DNA from: DAOVDI01 sp965373045
Lineage (GTDB): Bacteria; Acidobacteriota; Aminicenantia; Aminicenantales; Aminicenantaceae
Direction: 5' to 3'
Length of the DNA stretch: 23,981 nt
NCBI GenBank assembly: GCA_965373045.1
Contig: CBDVEQ010000012.1
Coordinates: 1-23,981, forward strand
Made by a program: the position numbers and the translations under genes. Positions 9,501-15,264 of this stretch are shown in pieces. Within the stretch, counting starts at the first letter, position 1. Each line of letters starts with the position of its first letter. Below the pieces are notes generated by a model. It made no database searches. It saw nothing but the letters and a program-made list of their open reading frames with translations, and was not told where the DNA came from.

Positions 9501-9773
9501 CAGGATTTATGGCAGAAACCGGAAGTAAAACTGCCTGATGTTTACATATCCCCAGTGGAAATGGACGATTCAGAAACATCTCTTGCTGACAGAGTTAAAT
9601 TGCCCACTATTTCAATGTCCGAGAGGAGACAGAGTCTGGAAGAGGTGGAACAGACCCTTTCCGAAGAACGGGCAATGTATGAAGCACGGCGCTGTATGCG
9701 GTGCGATCTTGAATTTACCAGTCACTTAAATGAAAAAGAGAAAACAGCAGAAGCTGGAGGGCAATCAACATGA
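6594..9773 (+). CDS. Fusion of NuoF/HydB-like NADH-FMN subunit with NfnB/GltD-like NADPH-FAD oxidoreductase
   Basis: A protein of 1059 residues joining two flavoenzymes (numbered here from the in-frame GTG at 6591). Residues 30-115 are a thioredoxin-like domain with only three candidate ligands, Cys38, Cys71 and Cys75. Residues 150-545 are NuoF: GLRGRGGAGFPTG (185-197) for NADH, CNADEGDPGAYMDR and the CGEE block (307-310) for FMN, and the 4Fe-4S motif SCGKCFTC plus Cys524. Residues 550-640 are the cysteine-rich helical domain of GltD/NfnB. From 660 there is an FAD fold (VIGAGPSGLTAA), an NAD(P) fold (VIGGGDSAIDAA, 794-805) and a second FAD motif (GVFAGGDVVTGP). It therefore has sites for both NAD(H) and NADP(H), joined by iron-sulfur centres, as expected for a transhydrogenase. 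The ATG at 6594 is preferred over the GTG because AGG at 6583-6585 is correctly spaced. The stop overlaps the next start by 4 bp. Confidence 0.93.
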   Translation: MHAEKLTSIDDFKSFHKILMSSRDLKIPTIIIPAGTCGQASGANELIRSAKRELLAKNLVGKINLRVTGCHGFCEMEPSVLILPDRTFYPRLSSKDMARIVGAVAEGKVLEDLLYEDPTTKKSLRKQEDIPFFNMQTRTIMSRNEQVDPIRIYNYIENEGYLSLVKALERNDPKWVVDEVIDSGLRGRGGAGFPTGLKWKFLAKSSNGSGKYIVCNADEGDPGAYMDRCILEGNPHSIIEGMLIGAFGTGANEGVIYVRAEYPLAIKHFIIALRQARELGLLGKDILGTGFDFDLEIVKGAGAFVCGEETALIRSIEGKMGEPRQRPPFPVEKGINNKPTNINNVETWVNIPIIFKSGAKEFLKIGTKNNSGTKIFSLVGKIKNTGLVEVPMGITFQDIIFNIGEGSSSRSKIRAVQTGGPSGGCIPVRKFNLPIDYDSLMEAGSIMGSGGMIVMDENTCMVDVAKYFMSFLKDESCGKCFTCRKGTQRMWEILDDITKGAGTPEHLDLLEELACVVKDTSMCGLGQTAANPILSTLQYFREEYLEHILHKRCSAGVCKELVGAPCEAACPLGTEAWRYVANIASGDYEEAYKVIRKANPFPSVCARVCSHPCEEKCRTGTTGGEPVAIRALKRFITDRIDPSVFKPSRIQNSENNATRIAVIGAGPSGLTAAHYLSLKDYKVTVYDKDDRPGGMLNCAIPAYRIPRDTLIKEIESIIDDNISLKCSVEFGVDINLDDLYKEGFKAIYLAMGAHKSKLLNIEGEDLDGVYPALEFLKAFNLRGEKLAKRRVGVIGGGDSAIDAARVALRQEEVESVSILYRRTREEMPALQHEIDAAIEEGAKLITLTSPVRIYKENGILAGIECIQNKLGDVDSKGRRSPVPIPGSEYAIPLDTLIVTIGDVPDVDYISSMGVKVNKWGMLVVDKETMQSNIEGVFAGGDVVTGPNTVIAAIADGKKAAVMIDRYLHNQDLWQKPEVKLPDVYISPVEMDDSETSLADRVKLPTISMSERRQSLEEVEQTLSEERAMYEARRCMRCDLEFTSHLNEKEKTAEAGGQST

Positions 9774-10468
9774 TCACACTGACTATTAACGGGTTGGATG
9801 TTTCGGTTGAGAAAGGGACTACACTGCTGGAAGCGGCGCAATTTCTTGGCTTTCCTATACCGACTTTGTGCCACATGGAAGGACTCAGCCCTTACGGAGC
9901 CTGTCGCCTGTGTGTGGTGGAGATAGGGGAGGAACCGGGATCCAAGCTGGTATCGTCATGCACCTATCTGGCTGAAGAGGGGCTGAGGGTGAGGACTGCC
10001 TCCGAGCGAGTCGTGAAGGCGCGAAAAATGATCATCGAACTGCTCCTGGCTACTGCTCCGCAATCAAAAACCATTCAGGATCTTGCCTCTAAATTTGGCG
10101 TAAGACAACAGAGATTTAAACAGGAATATGAGGACTGTATCCTGTGCGGGCGATGTGTCCGCATGTGTAAAGAGCAGATGATGGCAAAGGCTATAGGTTT
10201 TCGGGGAAGGGGAGAGAACCGGAGTATCGGCACGCCTTTTGATATTCCCGCGGATGTATGCCGTCTTTGCGGAGGATGTATGTATGTATGTCCGGTTTGC
10301 GAATTAAGATGTACATACAATGAGCCTGAAAAGGCAATCTGTGGTGGATGTGCAAATCTCAGCCCACCCTGTCTGGAGAAAGAAGTATTCGACGATATGA
10401 TGTGCTACATGGATCCCTGTGTAGCCTGCGAGATTATAAATGATAAAGAAAGGAGCTTAAAACCATGA
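9770..10468 (+). CDS. Short NuoG/HydA-like ferredoxin subunit (2Fe-2S plus two 4Fe-4S) with a cysteine-rich tail
   Basis: A 232-residue iron-sulfur protein. An N-terminal plant-type 2Fe-2S domain has Cys34, Cys45, Cys48 and Cys64. A two-cluster ferredoxin domain has Cys123/126/129/133 and Cys164/167/170/174. The His-Cys motif (HxxxCxxCxxxxxC) that NuoG and HydA carry between these domains is missing: residues 90-110 read smoothly through that point without it. The last 56 residues hold eight further cysteines (177, 181, 191, 194, 201, 212, 217, 220), enough for one or two more clusters or a metal site. There is no hydrogenase or molybdopterin domain. It probably wires the NuoF::NfnB protein to ferredoxin or to the FMN subunit encoded next. 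GGAGG at 9756-9760 precedes the ATG, and 4-bp overlaps with both neighbours suggest coupled translation. Confidence 0.88.
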   Translation: MITLTINGLDVSVEKGTTLLEAAQFLGFPIPTLCHMEGLSPYGACRLCVVEIGEEPGSKLVSSCTYLAEEGLRVRTASERVVKARKMIIELLLATAPQSKTIQDLASKFGVRQQRFKQEYEDCILCGRCVRMCKEQMMAKAIGFRGRGENRSIGTPFDIPADVCRLCGGCMYVCPVCELRCTYNEPEKAICGGCANLSPPCLEKEVFDDMMCYMDPCVACEIINDKERSLKP

Positions 10469-12051
10469 CACTCTCAAAAATAAACGCAACAGCTGCCACT
10501 CTGACCAAAAACAGAACTGAGGATTCTGTCGTACCGATCTCAGGCATGTGCGTAACATGTGTGGACGGTTGTATCGGCATGTGCGAGATCGGGAAATCGG
10601 CCTATCGCGGGCATGAAGTGATTTATCCTCAACCGTTCGGCGTCATTACTACTGCTGCAGAAAAGGTCTATCCTGTTGATTATTCGCATTTTAACATTAT
10701 GGGAACTGCTGTGGGCGCTTTCGGTATAAAGGCTGACAGCGACAAGGCTGTCTTTCCGGCTGTAGATCTCGAAGTCGTTTTTGGCCATGATCAGAATATT
10801 AAGTTCCGGCTTCCCTGGGTAATTCCCGGAATTGGATCCACCAATATAGCTAAAAACAACTGGGAAGGATTGGCCATCGGTTCTGCTATGGCCGGGACAG
10901 GACTCACTATTGGTGAGAATGTTGTAGGGATGGATCCTGAATCGGTCATCAAGGACGGTCGCGTGGTTGATACCGTTGATTTGAAGCGTAGGATAAAACT
11001 CTATATGGATCATCAGCGTGACGGATATGGGGCTATTATTGTCCAGGCCAATATAGAGGATACCCGGCTTCTTGTGCAGGAATATGCCATTGAAAAGCTC
11101 GGGATTGAATGTGTGGAACTCAAGTGGGGGCAGGGTGCAAAGGATATCGGGGGAGAGGTCAAGATAAAGGATCTGAAAAAAGCCCAGCTTCTCTATAAGC
11201 GGGGTTACATAGTCATTCCGGATCCTATGGATCCGAATGTCATTAAGGCGTTTGAGCGGGGTTCCTTTAAGGAATTCGAACGGCATTCACGTGTCGGAAT
11301 GGTTACCGAGGAATCATTTGCCAAGCGAGTGGAAGAACTGCGGAAGGCTGGCGCAAAGTATATCTTCCTCAAAACCGGCGCTTACCGCCCTGCCGATCTC
11401 GCAAGAGCTGTCAAGTTTGCATCTAAATACAAGATCGACCTTCTGACCGTGGACGGAGCAGGGGGCGGCACGGGCATGAGCCCATGGCGGATGATGAATG
11501 AATGGGGCGTTCCGCCTGTTGAGCTTCATACTCTACTTTACCAGTATGCCAAGCTTCTTGCAGACAGGGGAGAATATGTTCCCCCGCTTGCTGTAGCCGG
11601 TGGATTTACTTTTGAGGATCAGATCTTTAAGGGGCTTGCTCTTGGGGCGCCGTTCGTCAAGCTGATTGGAATGGCCCGGGCGCCGATAGCAGCGGCTATG
11701 GTCGGAAAAACAATCGGACGTACGATCGAGGAGAACCAGATCCCAGTTTATATCGAGCGTTTTGGTAACTCGAAGGATGAGATCTTTGTCACGGCAAGCT
11801 CTTTGCGACAGGAACTGGGAGATAAAGAATTTGATCAGATTCCGACAGGCGCGCTTGGGTTGTATACATATTATGAACGACTGGCCCAGGGTTTACGCCA
11901 GCTCATGGCCGGGAGCAGGAAATTTGCTCTGGAACATATCTCACGCAGCGACCTTGCCTCTCTGACAGCAAAAGTAGCAGAGATTAGCGGTATTCCCCTT
12001 GTGATGGATATTGACAATTCCGAGGTCGAGCAGATCCTGAATGGGAAATAG
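10465..12051 (+). CDS. Glutamate-synthase-related FMN-binding protein (GltB2-like), function unknown
   Basis: A 528-residue homologue of the central and FMN domains of glutamate synthase. Recognisable blocks are ELKWGQGAKDIGG (218-230), corresponding to the IKxxQGAKP region, and VDGAGGGTGMSPWRMMNEWG (329-348), corresponding to the FMN-site AGHDGGTGASP segment, followed by AVAGGF (376-381). The N-terminal glutaminase domain of bacterial GltB is absent. The cysteines that normally bind the 3Fe-4S cluster after the FMN site are also absent: residues 395-430 contain none. The only cysteines are Cys216 and an N-terminal Cys29/32/36/40 set spaced CX2CX3CX3C that could bind a different cluster. It can hardly be a standard glutamine-dependent glutamate synthase. 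It may use ammonia or another substrate, or may be the FMN output module of the complex. AAAGGAG at 10448-10454 serves the ATG. Confidence 0.88.
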   Translation: MTLSKINATAATLTKNRTEDSVVPISGMCVTCVDGCIGMCEIGKSAYRGHEVIYPQPFGVITTAAEKVYPVDYSHFNIMGTAVGAFGIKADSDKAVFPAVDLEVVFGHDQNIKFRLPWVIPGIGSTNIAKNNWEGLAIGSAMAGTGLTIGENVVGMDPESVIKDGRVVDTVDLKRRIKLYMDHQRDGYGAIIVQANIEDTRLLVQEYAIEKLGIECVELKWGQGAKDIGGEVKIKDLKKAQLLYKRGYIVIPDPMDPNVIKAFERGSFKEFERHSRVGMVTEESFAKRVEELRKAGAKYIFLKTGAYRPADLARAVKFASKYKIDLLTVDGAGGGTGMSPWRMMNEWGVPPVELHTLLYQYAKLLADRGEYVPPLAVAGGFTFEDQIFKGLALGAPFVKLIGMARAPIAAAMVGKTIGRTIEENQIPVYIERFGNSKDEIFVTASSLRQELGDKEFDQIPTGALGLYTYYERLAQGLRQLMAGSRKFALEHISRSDLASLTAKVAEISGIPLVMDIDNSEVEQILNGK

Positions 12052-12072
12052 TAATACCGTACTGAAGCTGTT

Positions 12073-12450
12073 ATGAAAGTCTTACGCTTTCATTTTTTTA
12101 TCCAGGTTTTCATCTTTCTGTCATTAACAGTTTTTGGAGTTCAGGCTAACAAGTCCGAGGCTCTTCTTGGGATCTGGGATGTCGAGACAGAGAGTGGCGC
12201 TTACAGGTTTGAATTTAAATTTGTACTTCAAGACGGCGATCTTGTCGGCTTTTACATAGGGAATTCGGGAGAGGCAATAATGGAAGATCTCTCCTTTGAG
12301 GACAACAAATTATATTTTTATGTGATAGTAGATGCGACCGGCAGGGGTCTGATCTTAGATTTTGAGGCCACGGTCAACGGCAGTAATCTTGAGGGAATGA
12401 TATCACTTGAGTACGGCGATGCCTATATAGTAGGTAAGAAGAGAGAGTAA
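12073..12450 (+). CDS. Small secreted beta-rich protein, unknown function
   Basis: A 125-residue protein with a clear N-terminal signal sequence: a Lys/Arg/His-containing start, then a hydrophobic run through residue 22, with probable cleavage near VQA|NKS. The mature part alternates short hydrophobic and polar strands (GIWDVET, YRFEFKF, LVGFYIG, LYFYVIV, LDFEATV). This resembles the small lipocalin-like or beta-sandwich domains common in Acidobacteria-type proteomes, but no named family is certain. It begins 21 bases after the FMN subunit stop and has no convincing SD. It is therefore probably read through from the redox operon, although an exported protein has no obvious role with a cytoplasmic redox complex. 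Confidence 0.75.
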   Translation: MKVLRFHFFIQVFIFLSLTVFGVQANKSEALLGIWDVETESGAYRFEFKFVLQDGDLVGFYIGNSGEAIMEDLSFEDNKLYFYVIVDATGRGLILDFEATVNGSNLEGMISLEYGDAYIVGKKRE

Positions 12451-12469
12451 ACAAGGTAATCAAAAAGTA

Positions 12470-12498
12470 TTGACATGATCATCATTATTTGATTGAAT
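12470..12498 (+). promoter_or_regulatory. Probable promoter of the Rrf2 regulator gene
   Basis: A consensus TTGACA (12470-12475), a 17-base spacer, then TTGAAT (12493-12498), a 4/6 -10 match. The start of transcription would fall near 12505. An 11-base palindrome TGACA-T-TGTCA (12498-12508) overlaps the -10 and the start point, a typical place for an autorepressor. A second TTGAAT at 12510-12515 is an alternative -10, but lacks a good -35. Confidence 0.55.
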
Positions 12499-12516
12499 GA
12501 CATTGTCAATTGAATT

Positions 12517-12525
12517 AATCGACTA
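12517..12525. promoter_or_regulatory. Candidate Rrf2 operator, copy 1 (AATCGACTA)
   Basis: The 9-mer AATCGACTA lies 10 bases before the rrf2 start codon and recurs exactly in front of the TauE/SafE gene at 13011-13019. Its core YYGACTR matches the half-site of the IscR type 1 motif, IscR being an Rrf2-family protein. No good second half-site is visible here. Assignment is inferred from the repeat and the neighbouring regulator. Confidence 0.4.
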
Positions 12526-12535
12526 ATTTGATGCC

Positions 12536-12976
12536 ATGAAACTATCAACACGCGGAGAATACGCAACTCGCGCCATTCTGGAGCTGTCCTTGAACTACGG
12601 AAAAGGACTTCTCCATATTCGTGATGTTTCTGAGGCGCAAAACATCCCTTCACGCTTTCTGGAACAGATCCTTCTTCTTTTAAAAAGAAACGGATACCTC
12701 AGAAGCAAGAAAGGGCCTAATGGCGGATATTACCTTGCTAAACCGCCGGAAAAGATCAATGTGGCTGAAGTGATCCGGGTTATGGATGGCCCTCTGGCTC
12801 CCATTGACTGTGTGAGTGTAACAGCATATGAATCTTGTCCAATGGAGGACAAATGCAGCCTGAAATTCCTGTGGAGGGAAGTCAGGGATGCGATCGCAGA
12901 TATCCTGGAAAAAACCAACTTCAGGGATTTGGCTGAGAGGTCTATCAATATGAAAAAAAATGAAAAATTCTATTAA
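12536..12976 (+). CDS. Rrf2-family transcriptional regulator with a cysteine triad
   Basis: A 146-residue protein of normal Rrf2 length. The N-terminal winged helix opens with KLSTRGEYATRAILELS, followed by the recognition-helix region IPSRFLEQILLLLKRNGYL and the wing GPNGGYYLAKPP, all characteristic of IscR, CymR and RsrR relatives. The segment near residues 98-115 has Cys-X8-Cys-X5-Cys (DCVSV..ESCPMEDKCSL). This is comparable to the three cysteines that hold an Fe-S cluster in IscR and NsrR, so it may sense iron-sulfur status, redox state or nitric oxide. It probably controls itself and the following permease, since both upstream regions share AATCGACTA. No SD precedes the ATG at 12536. The start is chosen because the family's conserved N-terminus begins exactly there. 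Confidence 0.92.
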   Translation: MKLSTRGEYATRAILELSLNYGKGLLHIRDVSEAQNIPSRFLEQILLLLKRNGYLRSKKGPNGGYYLAKPPEKINVAEVIRVMDGPLAPIDCVSVTAYESCPMEDKCSLKFLWREVRDAIADILEKTNFRDLAERSINMKKNEKFY

Positions 12977-13001
12977 TGATAAAAAATTTGCTCTTATAGT
13001 T

Positions 13002-13007
13002 TACAAT
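13002..13007 (+). promoter_or_regulatory. Possible -10 element of the TauE/SafE gene
   Basis: TACAAT matches the -10 consensus at five of six positions and lies 33 bases before the start codon. No good -35 is found at 16-18 bases upstream, so activity may be weak or need an activator. The shared 9-mer starts three bases downstream, where a bound repressor would block initiation. Confidence 0.35.
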
Positions 13008-13010
13008 ATC

Positions 13011-13026
13011 AATCGACTATATCGTC
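13011..13026. promoter_or_regulatory. Candidate Rrf2 operator, copy 2 (AATCGACTA with a partial dyad)
   Basis: AATCGACTA at 13011-13019 repeats the 9-mer found in front of the Rrf2 gene. Here it is part of an imperfect inverted repeat GAC-TATATC-GTC (13015-13026) that straddles the expected transcription start. The position just after TACAAT suits repression by the adjacent Rrf2 protein. The spacing is one base shorter than in the IscR type 1 motif, so any relation to that motif is approximate. Confidence 0.4.
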
Positions 13027-13039
13027 TTAAGGAAGTATC

Positions 13040-13804
13040 ATGAGTATTCCGGAATTATCTATTCTTATAATTATCCTTGCCTTTTTATGTGAGTATATCG
13101 ATGCTTCTCTGGGGATGGGCTATGGGACAACGCTGACGCCTGTGCTACTGATCATGGGATACAGCCCCCTGCAGGTTGTTCCTTGTATCCTTCTCTCAGA
13201 GCTTATTTCGGGATTGAGCGCTGCTTTTTTTCATCACAAAATGAAAAATGTCAATTTTAAGGCTGGAACCAAGGATTTTAAAGTCGCTGTTGTACTTGCT
13301 GTAGCCAGTATATTTGGAACAACGATCGCAATTTTTGTTGCCCTGATCCTTCCATCTATTTATGTGAAGCTTTATATCGGGATACTTGTTTTTACCATGG
13401 GGGCACTGATCCTGCTGACCAGGAAAAAGACCTTTCCTTTCTCCTGGAAAAAGATCAGTGGTTTAGGACTGGTTGCAGCCTTTAACAAGGGAATTAGTGG
13501 AGGAGGCTACGGCCCGATAGTAACCAGCGGTCAGCTTTTATCCGGTATGAATTCCAAAGCTGCAGTCGGAATAACTTCCCTGGCAGAAGGATTGACATGT
13601 TTTGTGGGCGTGGGAGGGTATCTTTTATTTACAAACCATACAGTTGATTGGTCTCTAGCGCCTTCTCTTATTATTGGGGCGTTTCTCTCCGTCCCCCTGG
13701 CTGTCTTTACAGTAAGAATGGTAAAAGAGAAGCAGTTGAGATTGATTATCGGTCTTGTGACCTTGTGCTTAGGTCTTTTAACCCTGGGAAAAGTGATTCT
13801 CTAA
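13040..13804 (+). CDS. TauE/SafE-family membrane permease
   Basis: A 254-residue integral membrane protein with about eight hydrophobic helices. It has the family's duplicated pattern: an N-terminal acidic, glycine-rich EYIDASLGMGYGTTLTPVLL, and a matching GGGYGPIVTSGQLLSGM near residues 154-170 in the second half. TauE/SafE proteins (DUF81) are thought to move sulfite, sulfoacetate or related small sulfur-containing anions across the inner membrane. The actual substrate cannot be read from the sequence. AAGGAAG at 13029-13035 serves the ATG. The position beside an Rrf2 regulator, a family that includes sulfur regulators such as CymR, and the shared upstream motif suggest a sulfur-responsive unit. 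Confidence 0.88.
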   Translation: MSIPELSILIIILAFLCEYIDASLGMGYGTTLTPVLLIMGYSPLQVVPCILLSELISGLSAAFFHHKMKNVNFKAGTKDFKVAVVLAVASIFGTTIAIFVALILPSIYVKLYIGILVFTMGALILLTRKKTFPFSWKKISGLGLVAAFNKGISGGGYGPIVTSGQLLSGMNSKAAVGITSLAEGLTCFVGVGGYLLFTNHTVDWSLAPSLIIGAFLSVPLAVFTVRMVKEKQLRLIIGLVTLCLGLLTLGKVIL

Positions 13805-13924
13805 CCTGCCAGGAAAACATTAGTCTTTGATTTTAACCTTGACGAAGAACTGTGCTATCTGATATGCAGGACTTGTATCAGACACGAGTTGGTCTTTATC
13901 ACATTAAATGCAGGAGAAACAGCT

Positions 13925-15193
13925 ATGAGAAATAATAAACAGTTTTTAAATAAAAAAAAGATATTATCTGTAGCCGCTATAGCATTTTTCATTTGTATTC
14001 TTTTGGCTCCAAGCTGTAATATTTTCAAGGGACACGAGCCAATAGAATTTAGCCTGGTCGAACTGAAACCCAATATTGAAACCGGTTATTATAACGCAGT
14101 GATCCTGGTAGAAGGCATATGGCTGGATACTCCCTTTATATCCAGGTTTTTCCTGGTGACACCGACACAGTCCCTGGAAATTAAGGATATTGAGTTTATT
14201 GCGGATGGAAAAAACCCTCTGCTTCTGGAAAAAGGCGATGTGTTTATTGTTCCTCTGCGAATGCCTGATTGGAAATTTTATATCAGGGAGAAGAATGAGA
14301 TCTATGGCAGCCTGAATTTTTGGGATAAGCTTCCGGTCGATAACCAGTGGCATCCTCTTAAAAGCGAGGCTAAAACCGTAGCAGAGAGCCTGGCAGTGGA
14401 ACTTGTGGACGGTCTTCCTAAACCCTTGGCCGGGTTTCTTCCCAAGGAGTGGGAACTTGTTGATGAACAGGTTCCTTATCAGGATGATCCCTGCGGATTT
14501 GTGGTCTATCAGAAGATCAGGGCTGAAGACGTCAAAGAACAGGTGAATATATCATACTGCCTGCTCACGGATAAGGAGGCCCGGGGACTTGCCGCATCCT
14601 CTGAAACGGAATATCTTGCCGGCTGGACGGAATGGACGCATAAGTTCGGGAAAGAGGATGTTTTTGCAGGGCGTGCCGTCATTTCCTGGGATATGCCGGG
14701 CATCGGAGAATACGGCTGGTCTTTTAGATATATTTATGTTGATTCGGATGTTGTGATTGAAGTCGATCTGGAAGCAGATCCTCTCGAATGGAAAAAAACG
14801 GACCAGGAAAAAATTGTGGAAGGAAAAACCCGAAAGGTCTTTCTACGCTACGGGTACGGACCGGTTGGGGAGCCTGAATGGCAGATTCTGGTCGAGATCC
14901 GTATGAACGGCGAAGGAATGTTTTACAAGCGGTCCAAAAACGGGATCACAATAGAAAAAGCTTTTGTCTTGGATGATCTTGAGTTGGAGAGGATTCGCAT
15001 TGCGCTGGCGGAAAACCGGTTCCGGGACTTGCGTTCTCGTTCAGGTGTCCCGGGAGGCATTGATTCCTTTCTGTCCGCCAATTACAACGACTTGTCTCAT
15101 ACTGTGAAGATGAATAACGTACATTTTCAGCCCTTTCAAAACATAGAGAGGACGATCAAAGTGATCGTTCTTCCCAAGGTGGATGAAGAATAA
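13925..15193 (+). CDS. Predicted lipoprotein or membrane-anchored protein, unknown function
   Basis: A 422-residue protein that I do not recognise. The N-terminus has Lys-rich residues 1-13, a hydrophobic segment IL..AAIAFFICILLA, then PSCNIF, where the Cys could be a lipid-attachment site although the residues before it do not fit the lipobox well. The rest is soluble, rich in Trp, aromatic and acidic residues, with strand-like stretches (SWDMPGIGEYGWSFRYIYVD, VFLRYGYG) and no known catalytic motif. The frame is open upstream to 13889, but AGGAG at 13912-13916 lies eight bases before the ATG at 13925, which I take as the start. A weak promoter-like pair (TTGACG near 13839, TATGCA near 13863) precedes it. 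It is probably exported and sits beside transporter and secreted-protein genes. Confidence 0.75.
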   Translation: MRNNKQFLNKKKILSVAAIAFFICILLAPSCNIFKGHEPIEFSLVELKPNIETGYYNAVILVEGIWLDTPFISRFFLVTPTQSLEIKDIEFIADGKNPLLLEKGDVFIVPLRMPDWKFYIREKNEIYGSLNFWDKLPVDNQWHPLKSEAKTVAESLAVELVDGLPKPLAGFLPKEWELVDEQVPYQDDPCGFVVYQKIRAEDVKEQVNISYCLLTDKEARGLAASSETEYLAGWTEWTHKFGKEDVFAGRAVISWDMPGIGEYGWSFRYIYVDSDVVIEVDLEADPLEWKKTDQEKIVEGKTRKVFLRYGYGPVGEPEWQILVEIRMNGEGMFYKRSKNGITIEKAFVLDDLELERIRIALAENRFRDLRSRSGVPGGIDSFLSANYNDLSHTVKMNNVHFQPFQNIERTIKVIVLPKVDEE

Positions 15194-15209
15194 TTTCCTC
15201 TTTTATTAC

Positions 15210-15238
15210 TTGCTAAGCAGTGACTGTTTTTATAGTAT
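15210..15238 (+). promoter_or_regulatory. Possible promoter of the POT-type transporter gene
   Basis: TTGCTA (15210-15215), a 17-base spacer, then TAGTAT (15233-15238), each a 4/6 match. It lies in the 71-base gap between the lipoprotein stop and the transporter start. Initiation near 15245 would leave a leader of about 20 bases. Confidence 0.4.
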
Positions 15239-15264
15239 GACATAAACTTATTTGTGAGGTTGTC

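Noticed and set aside
5701..10468. Assignment of the redox genes as complex I or as an FeFe-hydrogenase
   Set aside because: No membrane Nuo subunits and no H-cluster domain occur. The NuoG-like protein ends after its ferredoxin domain and cysteine tail.
10540..11286. Open frame of 248 codons antisense to the FMN subunit gene
   Set aside because: It mirrors the codon pattern of a clearly conserved gene, has no recognisable domain and no independent ribosome-binding evidence.
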